From Actinomycetes bacterium (GTDB lineage: Bacteria; Actinomycetota; Thermoleophilia; BMS3ABIN01), in assembly GCA_021787475.1 (NCBI GenBank), contig JAJYLW010000007.1, positions 38,304 to 102,303 of the forward strand: a stretch of 64,000 nt of DNA. The letters run 5' to 3'. Each line of letters opens with the position of its first letter. The stretch's first letter is position 1. The notes under the pieces were generated by a model. It had not been told where the DNA came from. It did not search any database and saw only the letters and a program-made list of their open reading frames with translations. Shown piece by piece: positions 31,763-40,684 of this stretch. The translations under genes and the position numbers were made by a program.

Positions 31763-32512
31763 ATGATCAGCAACTTAAACGCCATCGCCGTGCGCATCAA
31801 CCGCCAGTTTTTGCGCGACCGACGTTTCATGGCCCTGTCGGTTGCGGTGCCGCTGGTGCTGATGCTGCTGCTCAAGTATGTGCTTAATTCGCTCCCCCAA
31901 CTGGCGCGGCTGGGCGTGCATGTTTCCGATTACTCAATCCTGGCGGCGGCGTTTCTGGTGCATTTCCTCGCCTACGTTCTTTCCACGATCGTGTTGGTGC
32001 GCGACCGCAAGGATGGCACCCTGGCGCGGATGTTCGTCTATGGTTTCCGCCGGCGGGAGATCGTCCTCGGCTACGTCGGCGGCTACTCCACCATCGCCGC
32101 CGTCCAGACGGCGGTTGTGCTTCTGTTGATGAAATATTTGTTTGATGTCAACCTGCTGGCGGATATCGTCCCGGTGGCGCTGACGATGCTGGCGCTGGCG
32201 GTCGTGTCCGTCGGCCTGGGTGTGTTCATCTCCAACTTCGCCCGCAATGAGGGCCAGGTGTTTCCGTTCATTCCGCTGATGATCGTGCCCTCGGCGCTGC
32301 TTTCCGGCGTCGCCATCCCGATCCGCAACCTGCCGGCGGCTTTGCAGTGGGTCAGTTATGTGGTGCCGCTCCGCTACGCTGTCAGCGTGCTGGCGGGCGT
32401 GGTGCAGCAGCGCCAGTCATTCTTTTCGCGACTGACCCCGTTTCTGACGCTGCTGGGAGTGGGCGCGGCGCTGCTCGCCGGCGCCAGCCTGACGTTAAGG
32501 GAAAGGGAATGA
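31763..32512 (+). CDS. ABC-2 type transporter permease
   Basis: A 249-residue membrane protein with about six helices. 'DRRFMALSVAVPLVLMLLLKYVL' is the first and 'VPSALLSGVAIPIRNLPAALQWVSYVVPLRYA' is the conserved ABC-2 segment near the end. The ATG at 31763 is preferred over the GTG at 31742. A TATAAT at 31722-31727 may be its own -10, with only a weak -35. It pairs with the ATPase upstream to form an exporter of unknown substrate. Confidence 0.85.
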   Translation: MISNLNAIAVRINRQFLRDRRFMALSVAVPLVLMLLLKYVLNSLPQLARLGVHVSDYSILAAAFLVHFLAYVLSTIVLVRDRKDGTLARMFVYGFRRREIVLGYVGGYSTIAAVQTAVVLLLMKYLFDVNLLADIVPVALTMLALAVVSVGLGVFISNFARNEGQVFPFIPLMIVPSALLSGVAIPIRNLPAALQWVSYVVPLRYAVSVLAGVVQQRQSFFSRLTPFLTLLGVGAALLAGASLTLRERE

Positions 32513-32513
32513 G

Positions 32514-34913
32514 TTATGATGCCTTCGCCTGGCGGGGGCGCAGCAGTTCGATAAAGGCGTCAACGACGTCGGGGTCGAACTGGGTGCCGGCGCCCAGCTG
32601 CAGTTCCCTGAGCGCTTGGTCGGTGTCAAGCGCCTTGCGGTAGGGACGCTCCGTCGTCATGGCCTGGAAGGCGTCGGCGACGGCGAGAATCCGCGCCCCC
32701 AGCGGAATTTTTTCCGACGTGAGGCCATCGGGGTAGCCGCAGCCGTCAAAGTGCTCATGATGATGGCGCACGATGGGCAGGAAGCTTTGCAGGCTGGCGA
32801 CGTGCCTGAGGATGGCTTCGCCGATCTTCGGATGCTCCTTGATGCGCAGCCATTCCGATGGGCTCAGGCGGCCGCGTTTGTTGATTATTTCTTCCGGGAC
32901 GCTGACGAGCCCGATGTCATGCAGCAGGCCGGCGACCCGCACGCGGTGAATTTCGTCATCATCGAGTCCCATTTTGAGCGCTATGCCGGAGGCAAGCCTG
33001 GCGACCGATTCCGCATGGCGTTTGTCGTAAATGTTCCGCTCGTCGACTGATACCGCCATCGCCTGCGCCGCCGCCAGATTCAGCTCCTCCCGCACCAGGT
33101 CCTCCAGAGAGACGCGGCCGTATTCGTCTGACTCCTCATGGAACAGAGTGACGCGGTTGCCGCCCTGGCGCTTGCCGTAATACATGGCCCAGTCCGCCTT
33201 GTCAACGAGATCGTGGCCATGGCCGGCGTCGCCGGGATAGCTTGCCACACCGATGCTGACCGTGAGCGGCGCGCTTGCCCTCACTTTCGTTTCGAAGGCA
33301 AACGCCGCCATCCGCCGCCTGATGCGGTGGGCAATGATCTGCGCGCCGGAGCTGTCCGTCTCCGGCAGGATGATGGCGAACTCCTCGCCGCCATAGCGCG
33401 CGGCGACATCGATGGCGCGCTTGGACTGGATGATGATCCGGGCTGCTTCCTTGAGCGCCTGGTCGCCGAGAGCGTGGCCATTTAAGTCGTTGAAAGTCTT
33501 GAATTTGTCCAGGTCGCAGAAAACAACCGACAGGGGTTTACGGCTGCGGGCGGAGCGCCCGATCTCTTCCTTCAGACGCGAATAGAAATAGCGCTGGTTG
33601 TAAAGGCCCGTCATGCCGTCGGTGACCGCTTCCTCGCGGCTGCGCTCGAACAGCTGCGCGTTCTGGATGGCGACGGCGGCCTGGCTTGCAAGGATGGACA
33701 GGATGGCCAGCTCCTTGTGACCGTATGCTTCCACCTCGCGGCTGTAAACATAGAAAACTCCCAGCTTATGCTGCCGCACTTTAAGCGGCAGGCAGATAAA
33801 CGCCCTGATGCCCTCGCTGCGGGCCAGCCGGCTCAACCGGTGTCTCGCCCCGATGTCGTCGCTGAAGACTGCCTCATCACCCAGCAATACTTCGTCGGCA
33901 AGGCCTCCCGGTCGAAACTGCATGTTGCGGACGAAATTGTCGCTCAGACCCTTGGTATAAGAATCAGTAAACTTGCCCAGCCCGTCATCGCAAAGGACGA
34001 TGGCCGCCGCCTGGGAATCGGTGAGCTCCATCCCTTTTTCCAGCACAATGTTAACGACCCGCTGCCAGTCAATTTCCGAGCTGACGGCGAGAGCGATGTC
34101 GGACAGCCGCGTCAACTGATGGATCTTGTGCTGGATCGACTGCGCCAGGCGGTTGAAAGAATGACCGATCTCGGCCAGCTCATCCCTGGTCGAAATTTTT
34201 ACACGCCGGTCAAGGTCGCCCCCGATCATGGCGACACTGGCGGATTTGAGCTCCCTTAGCGGCCGGTTCAGCTTCAGGACGACCGCGGCCGCGATCAGAA
34301 TGCTGAGCCCCAGTCCAATGATCGAAGCGAAGATGAGATAGCTCTGCGCCCGCGAGGCGGCCGCGTTGTCAATGGAAATCGCCTCCCGGTACCGGTCCTG
34401 GAAGCTGGACTCAAGCTGGCCGGAAAGGCTCTCGATCTGGTTCAGGAGGCCGTCATCCTGTTTTTCCTTGGCAATGGCGGTGTTCATGTTGCCGGACTGC
34501 CAGGCCGGCACCACTCCGCTGAGGAAATTGGCGTCGAAAGTGGTGCCGGCTGCCGCCAGTTGGTTGAACCATTGCCGCTCCTGGGCCGTCGAAGCGTGCG
34601 CCTGCGCCCCGGCCAGCGCCCGGTCGCGTTCGGCGCTGGCGTTCTTGAACTGGGTAATCTTGTCCTGCCGGTTTTCCAGCAGCAGCTCGTAATGAAACTG
34701 GATCTGCCGGGCGGCCGCCAGCCTGGCTTCGCCCAGCTCGCGCAGCGCGTCGGAGCGGCCTGCCGCCAGCCGGGCGGCGCTGTTCATTTCACTGATCTGG
34801 TGCGAAGCCAGCAGTCCGAGGACGGAAAAGATGGCGATGATGAGAACGAAGCCGGCAATTATCTTGGTGCTCAAGCGCCGGAAAATGGAGATCCCCCAAA
34901 TTTTACCCATCAA
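32514..34913 (-). CDS. membrane sensor with HAMP, GAF, GGDEF and HD-GYP domains
   Basis: A 799-residue hybrid cyclic-di-GMP enzyme. Order: TM helix (17-38), extracytoplasmic four-helix-like sensor (40-190), TM helix (191-213), HAMP (214-266), GAF (about 285-425), GGDEF (430-590) and HD-GYP (620-795). The synthase site is 'YGGEEF' (507-512), preceded by an intact RxxD inhibitory site (499-502). The phosphodiesterase site has 'LLHDIG' (663-668), 'HHEHFDGCGYPDGL' (718-731), so both activities look intact. It could make and degrade c-di-GMP in response to an extracellular and an intracellular signal. Single gene, convergent with the ABC permease. Confidence 0.93.
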   Translation of the reverse strand: MMGKIWGISIFRRLSTKIIAGFVLIIAIFSVLGLLASHQISEMNSAARLAAGRSDALRELGEARLAAARQIQFHYELLLENRQDKITQFKNASAERDRALAGAQAHASTAQERQWFNQLAAAGTTFDANFLSGVVPAWQSGNMNTAIAKEKQDDGLLNQIESLSGQLESSFQDRYREAISIDNAAASRAQSYLIFASIIGLGLSILIAAAVVLKLNRPLRELKSASVAMIGGDLDRRVKISTRDELAEIGHSFNRLAQSIQHKIHQLTRLSDIALAVSSEIDWQRVVNIVLEKGMELTDSQAAAIVLCDDGLGKFTDSYTKGLSDNFVRNMQFRPGGLADEVLLGDEAVFSDDIGARHRLSRLARSEGIRAFICLPLKVRQHKLGVFYVYSREVEAYGHKELAILSILASQAAVAIQNAQLFERSREEAVTDGMTGLYNQRYFYSRLKEEIGRSARSRKPLSVVFCDLDKFKTFNDLNGHALGDQALKEAARIIIQSKRAIDVAARYGGEEFAIILPETDSSGAQIIAHRIRRRMAAFAFETKVRASAPLTVSIGVASYPGDAGHGHDLVDKADWAMYYGKRQGGNRVTLFHEESDEYGRVSLEDLVREELNLAAAQAMAVSVDERNIYDKRHAESVARLASGIALKMGLDDDEIHRVRVAGLLHDIGLVSVPEEIINKRGRLSPSEWLRIKEHPKIGEAILRHVASLQSFLPIVRHHHEHFDGCGYPDGLTSEKIPLGARILAVADAFQAMTTERPYRKALDTDQALRELQLGAGTQFDPDVVDAFIELLRPRQAKAS

Positions 34914-35109
34914 CCACTGATCCTCCCGCCCATTAATGCAGGCCGCCCCAGCGCGTCAATGCGCACTGATAAACGGCCGATTAAAAGACCTATCGGCAAG
35001 AGGACCTAATATCTAAACCGGGGCTCTTTTATCAGGCCTCAGACATGCACGCCGGAAGAAACTCGGGGATACGATCCCAATTTCCTTCGGAAATTGGGTC
35101 ATGTCCCCA

Positions 35110-35643
35110 TTATATGATCTCCGCCCCGAGAACGTCATGGATGTGGGCGAGGGCGAACTTTCCCGCCTCATCGCCGTCATGGCCGGGGGCGTCATATGTT
35201 TCGACGCAGAACCGGGGCACGATGACCCGGTAGCCCCGGTTGACCAGCCCCTCGGTGGTGTGCAGCACGCAGATGTCGGTGCAGACTCCCGTCATGATCA
35301 CCTCATCCGGCCCGGCGGCAGTCAACTCTGCCTCCAGGGCGGTGCCGAAGAAGCCGTCATACTTGGTCTTGGCTATCAGCGCCGCTCCGGCCGTGTAAGG
35401 AATCAGCTCCTCTACAACCAGGGTCTCATCGGTGCCGGCGATGCAGTGGGGCGGGAACATCTTGAACTCGGGATCGTCGGGGGCATGGTTGTCATGCAGA
35501 AAGATTATTTTCGAGCCGGCCCCGATCTCCCGCTTGAGGTGCTCTTCAATGCAGGGCAGCACCCTCTCCATCCGCGGGCTGGCCAGGTTGCCGAACTTGA
35601 GGAACCCGTTGATGGCGTCGGCGATGATCATTGCCCGTTTCAT
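35110..35643 (-). CDS. isochorismatase-family hydrolase, probable nicotinamidase
   Basis: A 177-residue cysteine hydrolase. The catalytic triad fits D9 ('IIADAINGF'), a lysine in 'AKTKYDGFFGT' (92 or 94) and C125 ('VCTDICVLHT'). Because a nicotinate phosphoribosyltransferase gene lies next upstream on the same strand, conversion of nicotinamide to nicotinate is the likely reaction, giving a two-step NAD salvage route. The metal-binding D-x-H of PncA is only partly recognisable, so another amide substrate is possible. Confidence 0.82.
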   Translation of the reverse strand: MKRAMIIADAINGFLKFGNLASPRMERVLPCIEEHLKREIGAGSKIIFLHDNHAPDDPEFKMFPPHCIAGTDETLVVEELIPYTAGAALIAKTKYDGFFGTALEAELTAAGPDEVIMTGVCTDICVLHTTEGLVNRGYRVIVPRFCVETYDAPGHDGDEAGKFALAHIHDVLGAEII

Positions 35644-35672
35644 GGCGTCCCCCTCGTTTCCGCTTCTTGTCG

Positions 35673-35737
35673 CTTATCCTAGTCCATGGACTTTTCGCTC
35701 GGCCTCGCCACGAATTACCTGCCGGGAAAGGCTCTTA
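35673..35737 (-). repeat. GAGCC element, copy B
   Basis: Minus strand reads 'TAAGAGCCTTTCCCGGCAGG' then 'TAATTCGTGGCGAGGC', almost the same as copy A at 49833. The TAA is the stop codon of the nicotinate phosphoribosyltransferase gene. Confidence 0.7.
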
Positions 35738-36826
35738 TGTCACTTTTTTCAGCCGCTCGTTCGGCCGGAACCGGCGGCCGACCTTGGCTACCGGTTTCCC
35801 CTCAACCATGACGATATCGGCTGTGTAGTCATTCTCTCCCCGGAGGAGGCTGCTGCCAACCCCGTAAGCGTCAACGGGAGCGCCGGCGGTCTCGAAGCGG
35901 GCGATTTTGGCGGCGTCAAAACCGGCGCTGACGATAATTTTGACATGAGAGAATCCTTCCGCGTCCAGCGCCCGCCTCACCTTGAAAGCCAGCTCCGGTT
36001 GCACGCCGGTTGGCTTGAAATAGCCCATCTCATCGATCAGGCTGCGGTCCACCAGCGTCTCGGCATTGTCGAGCCGCACCCCCCAGAGCTTTTCCTTAAG
36101 CTCGCGGGCCACCGCCAGCGATGTGTTGACACAATCATTGTCAAAGTCAACAAGGGAGACGACTTTGACGTCTGGGTAGTAAAGATCGGCAAAGGCGCGC
36201 GTGGCCCCCACCGTGTCGCCGTCAAAAGAGGCGATCAGGCTGTGGGGGATGGTGCCGATCCCCTTTCCGCCCCAGAGCGAAGCCTGGGCGTCGGTTGACA
36301 CCTGGTCCATCCCTGCCAGACTGGCCGCCAGCCCGTCCAGCGGCTGCACCGAGTAATGGTCATGACGGGCGCCAAACATGAGCACCGGCTTGCCGCCAGC
36401 CGCGGCCAGCGCCGCCCGGACGTTCTTGCAGACGAGCGTTCCCCGCGCCAGCGAGCCCAGGTAAACCGTCTCCAGGTGGGCAAACAGGGAATAGTCGCCT
36501 TCGATGGTCATGACGGTCTCATAGGGTGAGATCCGGTCGCCGTCGCGAAGGGCGCGCACTTCAAGCCGGTCCCAGCCGTCCGCCCAGTTGCCGCCGCCGT
36601 CGAAATGGCCGCTGCAAAGCTTCAAGGAGGCGATGGCCTCGTCGATGCCGCCCAGCCAGGCATCCTTTTTTTGAAAGACCTGCATGACGACGCGCGGGTG
36701 CCGGCCCAGTTTTTCCAGCACTGCTTTGGTGCGGTAAAAATAAACATCGGTGTAAAAGCCGCGCCGGATTTCGTCCACGGGCAGGTTAAAGCTCTCGGGA
36801 GAAAGCCGTCCTGGCAAGCCGCTCAC
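35735..36826 (-). CDS. pncB: nicotinate phosphoribosyltransferase
   Basis: A 363-residue enzyme of the short PncB2-like class joining nicotinate and PRPP to nicotinate mononucleotide. 'RRGFYTDVYF' is the N-terminal landmark, 'FGARHDHY' holds a catalytic histidine, and 'VDFDNDCVNTSL' and 'IIVSAGFDAAKIARFE' belong to the barrel. The real start is the GTG at 36824-36826, which overlaps the pheA stop (GTGA); the ORF-track ATG lies inside pheA. It works with the amidase gene downstream in NAD salvage. Confidence 0.9.
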   Translation of the reverse strand: MSGLPGRLSPESFNLPVDEIRRGFYTDVYFYRTKAVLEKLGRHPRVVMQVFQKKDAWLGGIDEAIASLKLCSGHFDGGGNWADGWDRLEVRALRDGDRISPYETVMTIEGDYSLFAHLETVYLGSLARGTLVCKNVRAALAAAGGKPVLMFGARHDHYSVQPLDGLAASLAGMDQVSTDAQASLWGGKGIGTIPHSLIASFDGDTVGATRAFADLYYPDVKVVSLVDFDNDCVNTSLAVARELKEKLWGVRLDNAETLVDRSLIDEMGYFKPTGVQPELAFKVRRALDAEGFSHVKIIVSAGFDAAKIARFETAGAPVDAYGVGSSLLRGENDYTADIVMVEGKPVAKVGRRFRPNERLKKVT

Positions 36827-37662
36827 CCGACCGGATAGGAGCCCAGCATTTTGACCCGGGCCAGCTTGCACTCGAGGCACTTCAGCGCCGCCGCCACGGG
36901 GGGATCGGCCTGTTTTCCCTCGACATCGATGAAAAAGATATAATCGCCGAGCCCTTTTTTGGAGGGGCGGGACTCGATCTTGGTCAGGTTGACGTAGCGG
37001 TGGGCGAACTCCTGAAGGATCTGGAGCAGGCTGCCGGGCTGGTCATGGGCGATGGTGCAGACGATGGAAGTCTTGTAGGGGCGTTCGCCGTTCTGGGGAG
37101 CCGGGCTGGTGGAAAGGAGCACAAACCGGGTTTCGTTGTCAGGACGGTCGGCAATGTTGTCTTCAAGGACAACGCATCCGTAGGTGTCCGCTGCCAGCTG
37201 GCTGCCCACCGCCGCCCACTTTTCGTCCGACCCGCCGACGATCCTGACCGCCTCGGCGGTGCTGCCGGCCGCGCTCGTTTCAACGCCGGCCAAGCGGTTC
37301 CTGACGAACTTGCGGCACTGCGCCAGGGCATGCGGCAGGGAGATGATCTTTTCGATCTCATCGAGTCTGAGCGGGGTGCGCGCAATCAGCTTGTGCCGGA
37401 TGGGATGATCGATCTCCCTGACGATAAAGACATTTTCCACCTCGAAAGCAAGGTAATCGAGGGTGGCGCTGATCGCGCCCTCAAGCGCGTTTTCCATCGG
37501 CACGATTCCCTCGCCGATCTCGCCTGCCGAAACCGCCATGATCACGTCGGGCACCGACGGCATCGGCACCGTGTCGGCCGGCGAAAGGCCGGTATGCCCA
37601 AGCAGCGCTTCCTCGGACCACGTGCCCGCCGGGCCCAGGAATCCGGTTTTGCCGCTGGTCAA
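36823..37662 (-). CDS. pheA: prephenate dehydratase with ACT domain
   Basis: A 279-residue monofunctional prephenate dehydratase for phenylalanine synthesis. 'FLGPAGTWSEEA' opens the protein, 'VPMENALEGAISATLD' is in the catalytic domain. The C-terminal ACT regulatory domain has 'DQPGSLLQILQEFAHRYVNLTKIESRPSKKGLGDYIFFID', the phenylalanine-binding site. It overlaps DUF4446 at its start and pncB at its stop by 4 bases each. Confidence 0.94.
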   Translation of the reverse strand: MTSGKTGFLGPAGTWSEEALLGHTGLSPADTVPMPSVPDVIMAVSAGEIGEGIVPMENALEGAISATLDYLAFEVENVFIVREIDHPIRHKLIARTPLRLDEIEKIISLPHALAQCRKFVRNRLAGVETSAAGSTAEAVRIVGGSDEKWAAVGSQLAADTYGCVVLEDNIADRPDNETRFVLLSTSPAPQNGERPYKTSIVCTIAHDQPGSLLQILQEFAHRYVNLTKIESRPSKKGLGDYIFFIDVEGKQADPPVAAALKCLECKLARVKMLGSYPVG

Positions 37663-38183
37663 CCGGCCCTCCCAACCGCCGGGGAAGGCCTGGGAGTCAC
37701 ACCCATAGCTTCTTTAAGAACCTGGATTTCTTCCGGGGACAGCTTTTCCTTGCTCTCGCCGTGCCGGACTTCCTTCACATAAATGCGGGCATCTTCGCGC
37801 GACTGGATGGCGCTAATGATTACTCCGGAAAACCCGGCGTCAAGCAGGGCCACCGAGCTGCTCTGCATCCCGCTTAAGTCCCGGTAAGCGTCATAGCGGA
37901 TGACGCTGTGGAACATCAGGCACTGGTCAACCCGGCGCTCCGCCTGATCGAGGCTGCCTGCCAGGCGCTTAAGTCCTTCGCCCAGGCCATCGACGTTTTC
38001 ATGAAGCTGGCGGCTGTGGGCGAGGATGTCGCGGACGCCGGCGTCGCCCAGCACCACTTTCTGGTCGCGGCGAAGGCGGGAAAGCTTCATGAACAGGTAG
38101 CCGGAGAGCAGTAGCGCCAAAACCGCAAGCGAAATAACAAGTATGAAGCTGATTGTCAAATTGGAAGCAAAGAATGTTCCCAA
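37659..38183 (-). CDS. DUF4446 family membrane-anchored protein
   Basis: A 174-residue protein with one N-terminal TM helix (about 10-33), a coiled-coil middle with 'HENVDGLGEGLKRLAGSL', and the conserved 'VIRYDAYRDLSGMQSSSVALLD' and 'ISAIQSREDARIYVKEV' segments of DUF4446. The family is common in Gram-positive bacteria; function is unknown. Its stop overlaps the pheA start (ATGA). Confidence 0.88.
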   Translation of the reverse strand: MGTFFASNLTISFILVISLAVLALLLSGYLFMKLSRLRRDQKVVLGDAGVRDILAHSRQLHENVDGLGEGLKRLAGSLDQAERRVDQCLMFHSVIRYDAYRDLSGMQSSSVALLDAGFSGVIISAIQSREDARIYVKEVRHGESKEKLSPEEIQVLKEAMGVTPRPSPAVGRAG

Positions 38184-38258
38184 GACGCCATCCTCTTGAT
38201 TGCCGCGCCGGGCAGGCCGCCGGCCTTCACACGTGCCGTTCCCCCAACAGCACTGATT

Positions 38259-39356
38259 CTAACTAAAAACAATCTGGTATTGAGCCGTGGTGCCGTCAAG
38301 ATTGGTCTGCCCCGGCACCGGCCCGCAACTTGCTTTCAGAATTGCGACCTGGGGGCCGGCTTGCGCCGCCAGGCCGGTGAGGCTGATTGTCTTATGCTCG
38401 TTGGGGGCGATTGACGGCACTTTTCCGTCAACCTTCTGCGGCGTTGGCTGGCCGGGGGCAGTCAGCGTCAGGCTCACAGGCACGTCGGTCTCGGTTGACT
38501 CGCCAATATTCTCGATTTCCACGGTGAAGGCGAGCGAATCGGAAGCCTTGAGGCTGTTCTGGCTGTCCACCTTTACCCTCATGCCGCTGGGTTGCACGTG
38601 AAGGCTGACCAGATCGACGTCATGCAGCCCGGAAACCTGCGCTTGAGGCCCTCCCTTGAGCTTCTCCAGCAAGGTAACCGCGGACTGCTCGCTGGCAATG
38701 GCTGGATCCGCCAGGAACTTGGACTCCGGCACTTTTACGTCGTTTATCTGCTCGTTTTTAAGCTCGTTCTCGCAGGGCTGGTAAAAGAATTCATCATAGG
38801 AGACGTCGCTGGTGAGCAGGATCAGCAGTTCTTCCGAGACCTGGGCGGCGCCGGCCTGGTTGTCCTGCGCTCCGAGCGCGTTCAGAAGGGCCGGTTGCAA
38901 GCCTTTGAGGCCGCGGGAGCGCACCTGCATGCTGGCGATAAACCACTCATCCTCCTGCTTGAACTGGTCAGGCGCATCGATTGCCTTGGCCCTTTCCACG
39001 ATCTTATCCGAGGCGGTCTGGAAATCGCCCAGCTTGTTTTCCAGCGATTGGCGCATGTTCGGGTTGGGATTCTGCAGCATGTCGGAGAGCTGCTTGCCAA
39101 TCGCATCCGAATCCTTGGTGACGCTGGCGACCGCATCAAAGTAATCGTGGAACTCACCCGCCTTTTTCCGGTCCAGGCAACTCTTGATGCCCAAGCTGGT
39201 CGCGAGAACCAGCACAACGACGGCAGCCAGGATAACCAGCACCCTGGCGAGCGGGGATTTTCCTCCCGGGCCGCGGCTCTTCCTGCCGGTCCTCCGCTCC
39301 CTTACCGGAGGAGGCTCGTAAAATGGTTCCTCTTCCTCATCCTCAAAAAAAGACAC
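38259..39356 (-). CDS. membrane-anchored extracytoplasmic protein, unknown
   Basis: A 365-residue protein with a basic, acidic-tipped N-terminus ('SFFEDEEEEPFYEPPP'), one TM helix at about 36-57, a helical middle, and a C-terminal beta-rich domain with CARDB-like features ('LAFTVEIENIGESTETDVPVS'). The topology places most of the protein outside the membrane. Related proteins are common in Actinomycetota, but no function is known. It lies just downstream of tRNA-Leu on the same strand. Confidence 0.75.
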   Translation of the reverse strand: MSFFEDEEEEPFYEPPPVRERRTGRKSRGPGGKSPLARVLVILAAVVVLVLATSLGIKSCLDRKKAGEFHDYFDAVASVTKDSDAIGKQLSDMLQNPNPNMRQSLENKLGDFQTASDKIVERAKAIDAPDQFKQEDEWFIASMQVRSRGLKGLQPALLNALGAQDNQAGAAQVSEELLILLTSDVSYDEFFYQPCENELKNEQINDVKVPESKFLADPAIASEQSAVTLLEKLKGGPQAQVSGLHDVDLVSLHVQPSGMRVKVDSQNSLKASDSLAFTVEIENIGESTETDVPVSLTLTAPGQPTPQKVDGKVPSIAPNEHKTISLTGLAAQAGPQVAILKASCGPVPGQTNLDGTTAQYQIVFS

Positions 39357-39428
39357 CCGCTTTTCCTTTCAAAGCGAATAATGGTTAGCAACCCGCGGTC
39401 CGTGGATATCCACCGTCCGCCATCCGGT

Positions 39429-39515
39429 TGGTGGGCGAGGGGGGATTTGAACCCCCATGCTCGTAAGAGCACTAGACCCTGAACCTAGCGTGTCTGCCAG
39501 TTCCACCACTCGCCC
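39429..39515 (-). tRNA. tRNA-Leu (anticodon CAG), CCA encoded
   Basis: Minus strand starts GGGCGAG and ends CTCGCCC-A-CCA: a perfect 7-bp acceptor stem, discriminator A, and encoded CCA. 'TGGTGGAACTGGCAGACACG' is the class II D-arm, the anticodon loop is TT-CAG-GG within CTAGG/TCTAG, there is a long variable arm (GTGCTCTTACGAGCA) and 'GGGGGTTCAAATCCCCC' is the T-arm. Confidence 0.97.
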
Positions 39516-39631
39516 GCATGAAGGCGCCAGCCCAGCCGAGGCGCCGGTCCCAAAATCCGTTTCATGACCAGAAATGCCTGCATATTAAACTTTTTTGTCG
39601 GATGCAACGCCTGCCGATTTTAGGCGACTGT

Positions 39632-39640
39632 ATTATAACA
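39632..39640 (-). promoter_or_regulatory. extended -10 promoter for tRNA-Leu
   Basis: Minus strand 'TGTTATAAT' gives a TGn extended -10; TTTTGC lies 16 bases upstream of it as a weak -35. The tRNA begins about 115 bases downstream. Confidence 0.45.
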
Positions 39641-39722
39641 CAGGCAAACAAATGCAAAACGACCTAAAAGGTGATTGATCATCTTATCCACTCAGGATAA
39701 TCAGAAAAAAATAATGATGCGA

Positions 39723-39771
39723 GGGGCTTGACGCTGAGCCGGCCAGACATAGGCAGATCGAGGCAAGCCCC
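39723..39771 (-). repeat. palindromic intergenic repeat, family 1, copy 2
   Basis: Minus strand 'GGGGCTTGCCTCGATCTGCC' then 'TATGTCTGGCCGGCTCAGCG' and 'TCAAGCCCC'. It matches copy 1 over its whole length with few changes; arms GGGGCTTG/CAAGCCCC. Confidence 0.75.
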
Positions 39772-39817
39772 GAGTTCATTTCTGGGCAAATTGGAAGATC
39801 AGCAAAAGGCGTGGCGT

Positions 39818-40369
39818 TTAGTTGATTTCCTTCGGGTGGGCGTTTGCCACCGCGTCGGCGGCGTTTTCTGCGTCCTGGATATTCTTGTCCTGTTGAGCTT
39901 CCTGCTGTTGCAGCTGGAGAAACTGCTTCTCCGAATCCGGATTATCGAGGCCGGGGTCGGCCAGCATCAGATTGATCTTCTGAAGCTGGGTCTCTCTCAA
40001 AGCCAGCGCCGCGTCCAGCGCTTTGCTCTTGTCCTGAAGGTACTGGTGAAAGGCGCTGCTGATCTGAAGGCCTTCGGCCTCATTAATTTTGGACCGGGCG
40101 GACTCGATCTGCGAAACTGCGGCTGTTACAATGCTTTTTGCCTGCGACAGGTTCGCCTTTTCCGTCTCCAGTTGCCGCTGGTTGGACTCCACAGCCGCCT
40201 GGCTCAACAGGGAGTCCGCCTGTTGAAGCTGCCCAGAAACGGAATTAATGATATTGCCCGCCTCGTGGACGAGCCGGTTGGCGTCTCCAGTCTGCGGGCC
40301 GCAGCCTGTCAGAGACGCCGACACAATCGCCAGCACGCCGGCGACAATCAAACCGCCTGCAATCTTCAC
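39818..40369 (-). CDS. coiled-coil lipoprotein
   Basis: A 183-residue exported protein. The N-terminus has a lipoprotein signal peptide ending in the lipobox 'SLTGC' (Cys23). The rest is almost entirely helical, rich in Gln, Ala, Ser and Glu ('SGQLQQADSLLSQAAVESNQ', 'QKINLMLADPGLD'), consistent with a coiled coil on the outer face of the membrane. No family is recognised. It stands alone between tRNA-Leu and the kinase gene. Confidence 0.75.
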   Translation of the reverse strand: MKIAGGLIVAGVLAIVSASLTGCGPQTGDANRLVHEAGNIINSVSGQLQQADSLLSQAAVESNQRQLETEKANLSQAKSIVTAAVSQIESARSKINEAEGLQISSAFHQYLQDKSKALDAALALRETQLQKINLMLADPGLDNPDSEKQFLQLQQQEAQQDKNIQDAENAADAVANAHPKEIN

Positions 40370-40684
40370 GTTAACTTAACCATGGGAGCTTAGAGCAGGA
40401 CTTTCCGCCCGGGAATATTGCCAGTATATTTTAAGTTTAGCTGGTTTTTTTACCGGCCTCCAAACGGCGGGGGAAAGGAATCCCGCCACTTGAGAAAGAA
40501 GAAATCAACCAGATGCGGAATGCGGATTTTGGAATGCGGAACGAAACCCTTAAATTGTTTCATGCTTGACGTTTCACGTTTAACGTAACAAAAAGAGTTT
40601 CTGTGAAACGTTTGTGAAACGCAGAACGCAGGTCGACTCAGACATTCACCATTGTCCAGGCCAACGTCAAAAATAACCCGGAAA
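40370..40684. other. intergenic with heptanucleotide tracts
   Basis: Between the divergent lipoprotein and kinase genes. Contains 'GCGGAATGCGGATTTTGGAA' (about 40515) and 'GACGTTTCACGTTTAACG' followed by 'GTGAAACGTTTGTGAAACG' (40568-40620), both with roughly 7-base periodicity. No gene or clear promoter seen. Confidence 0.5.
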
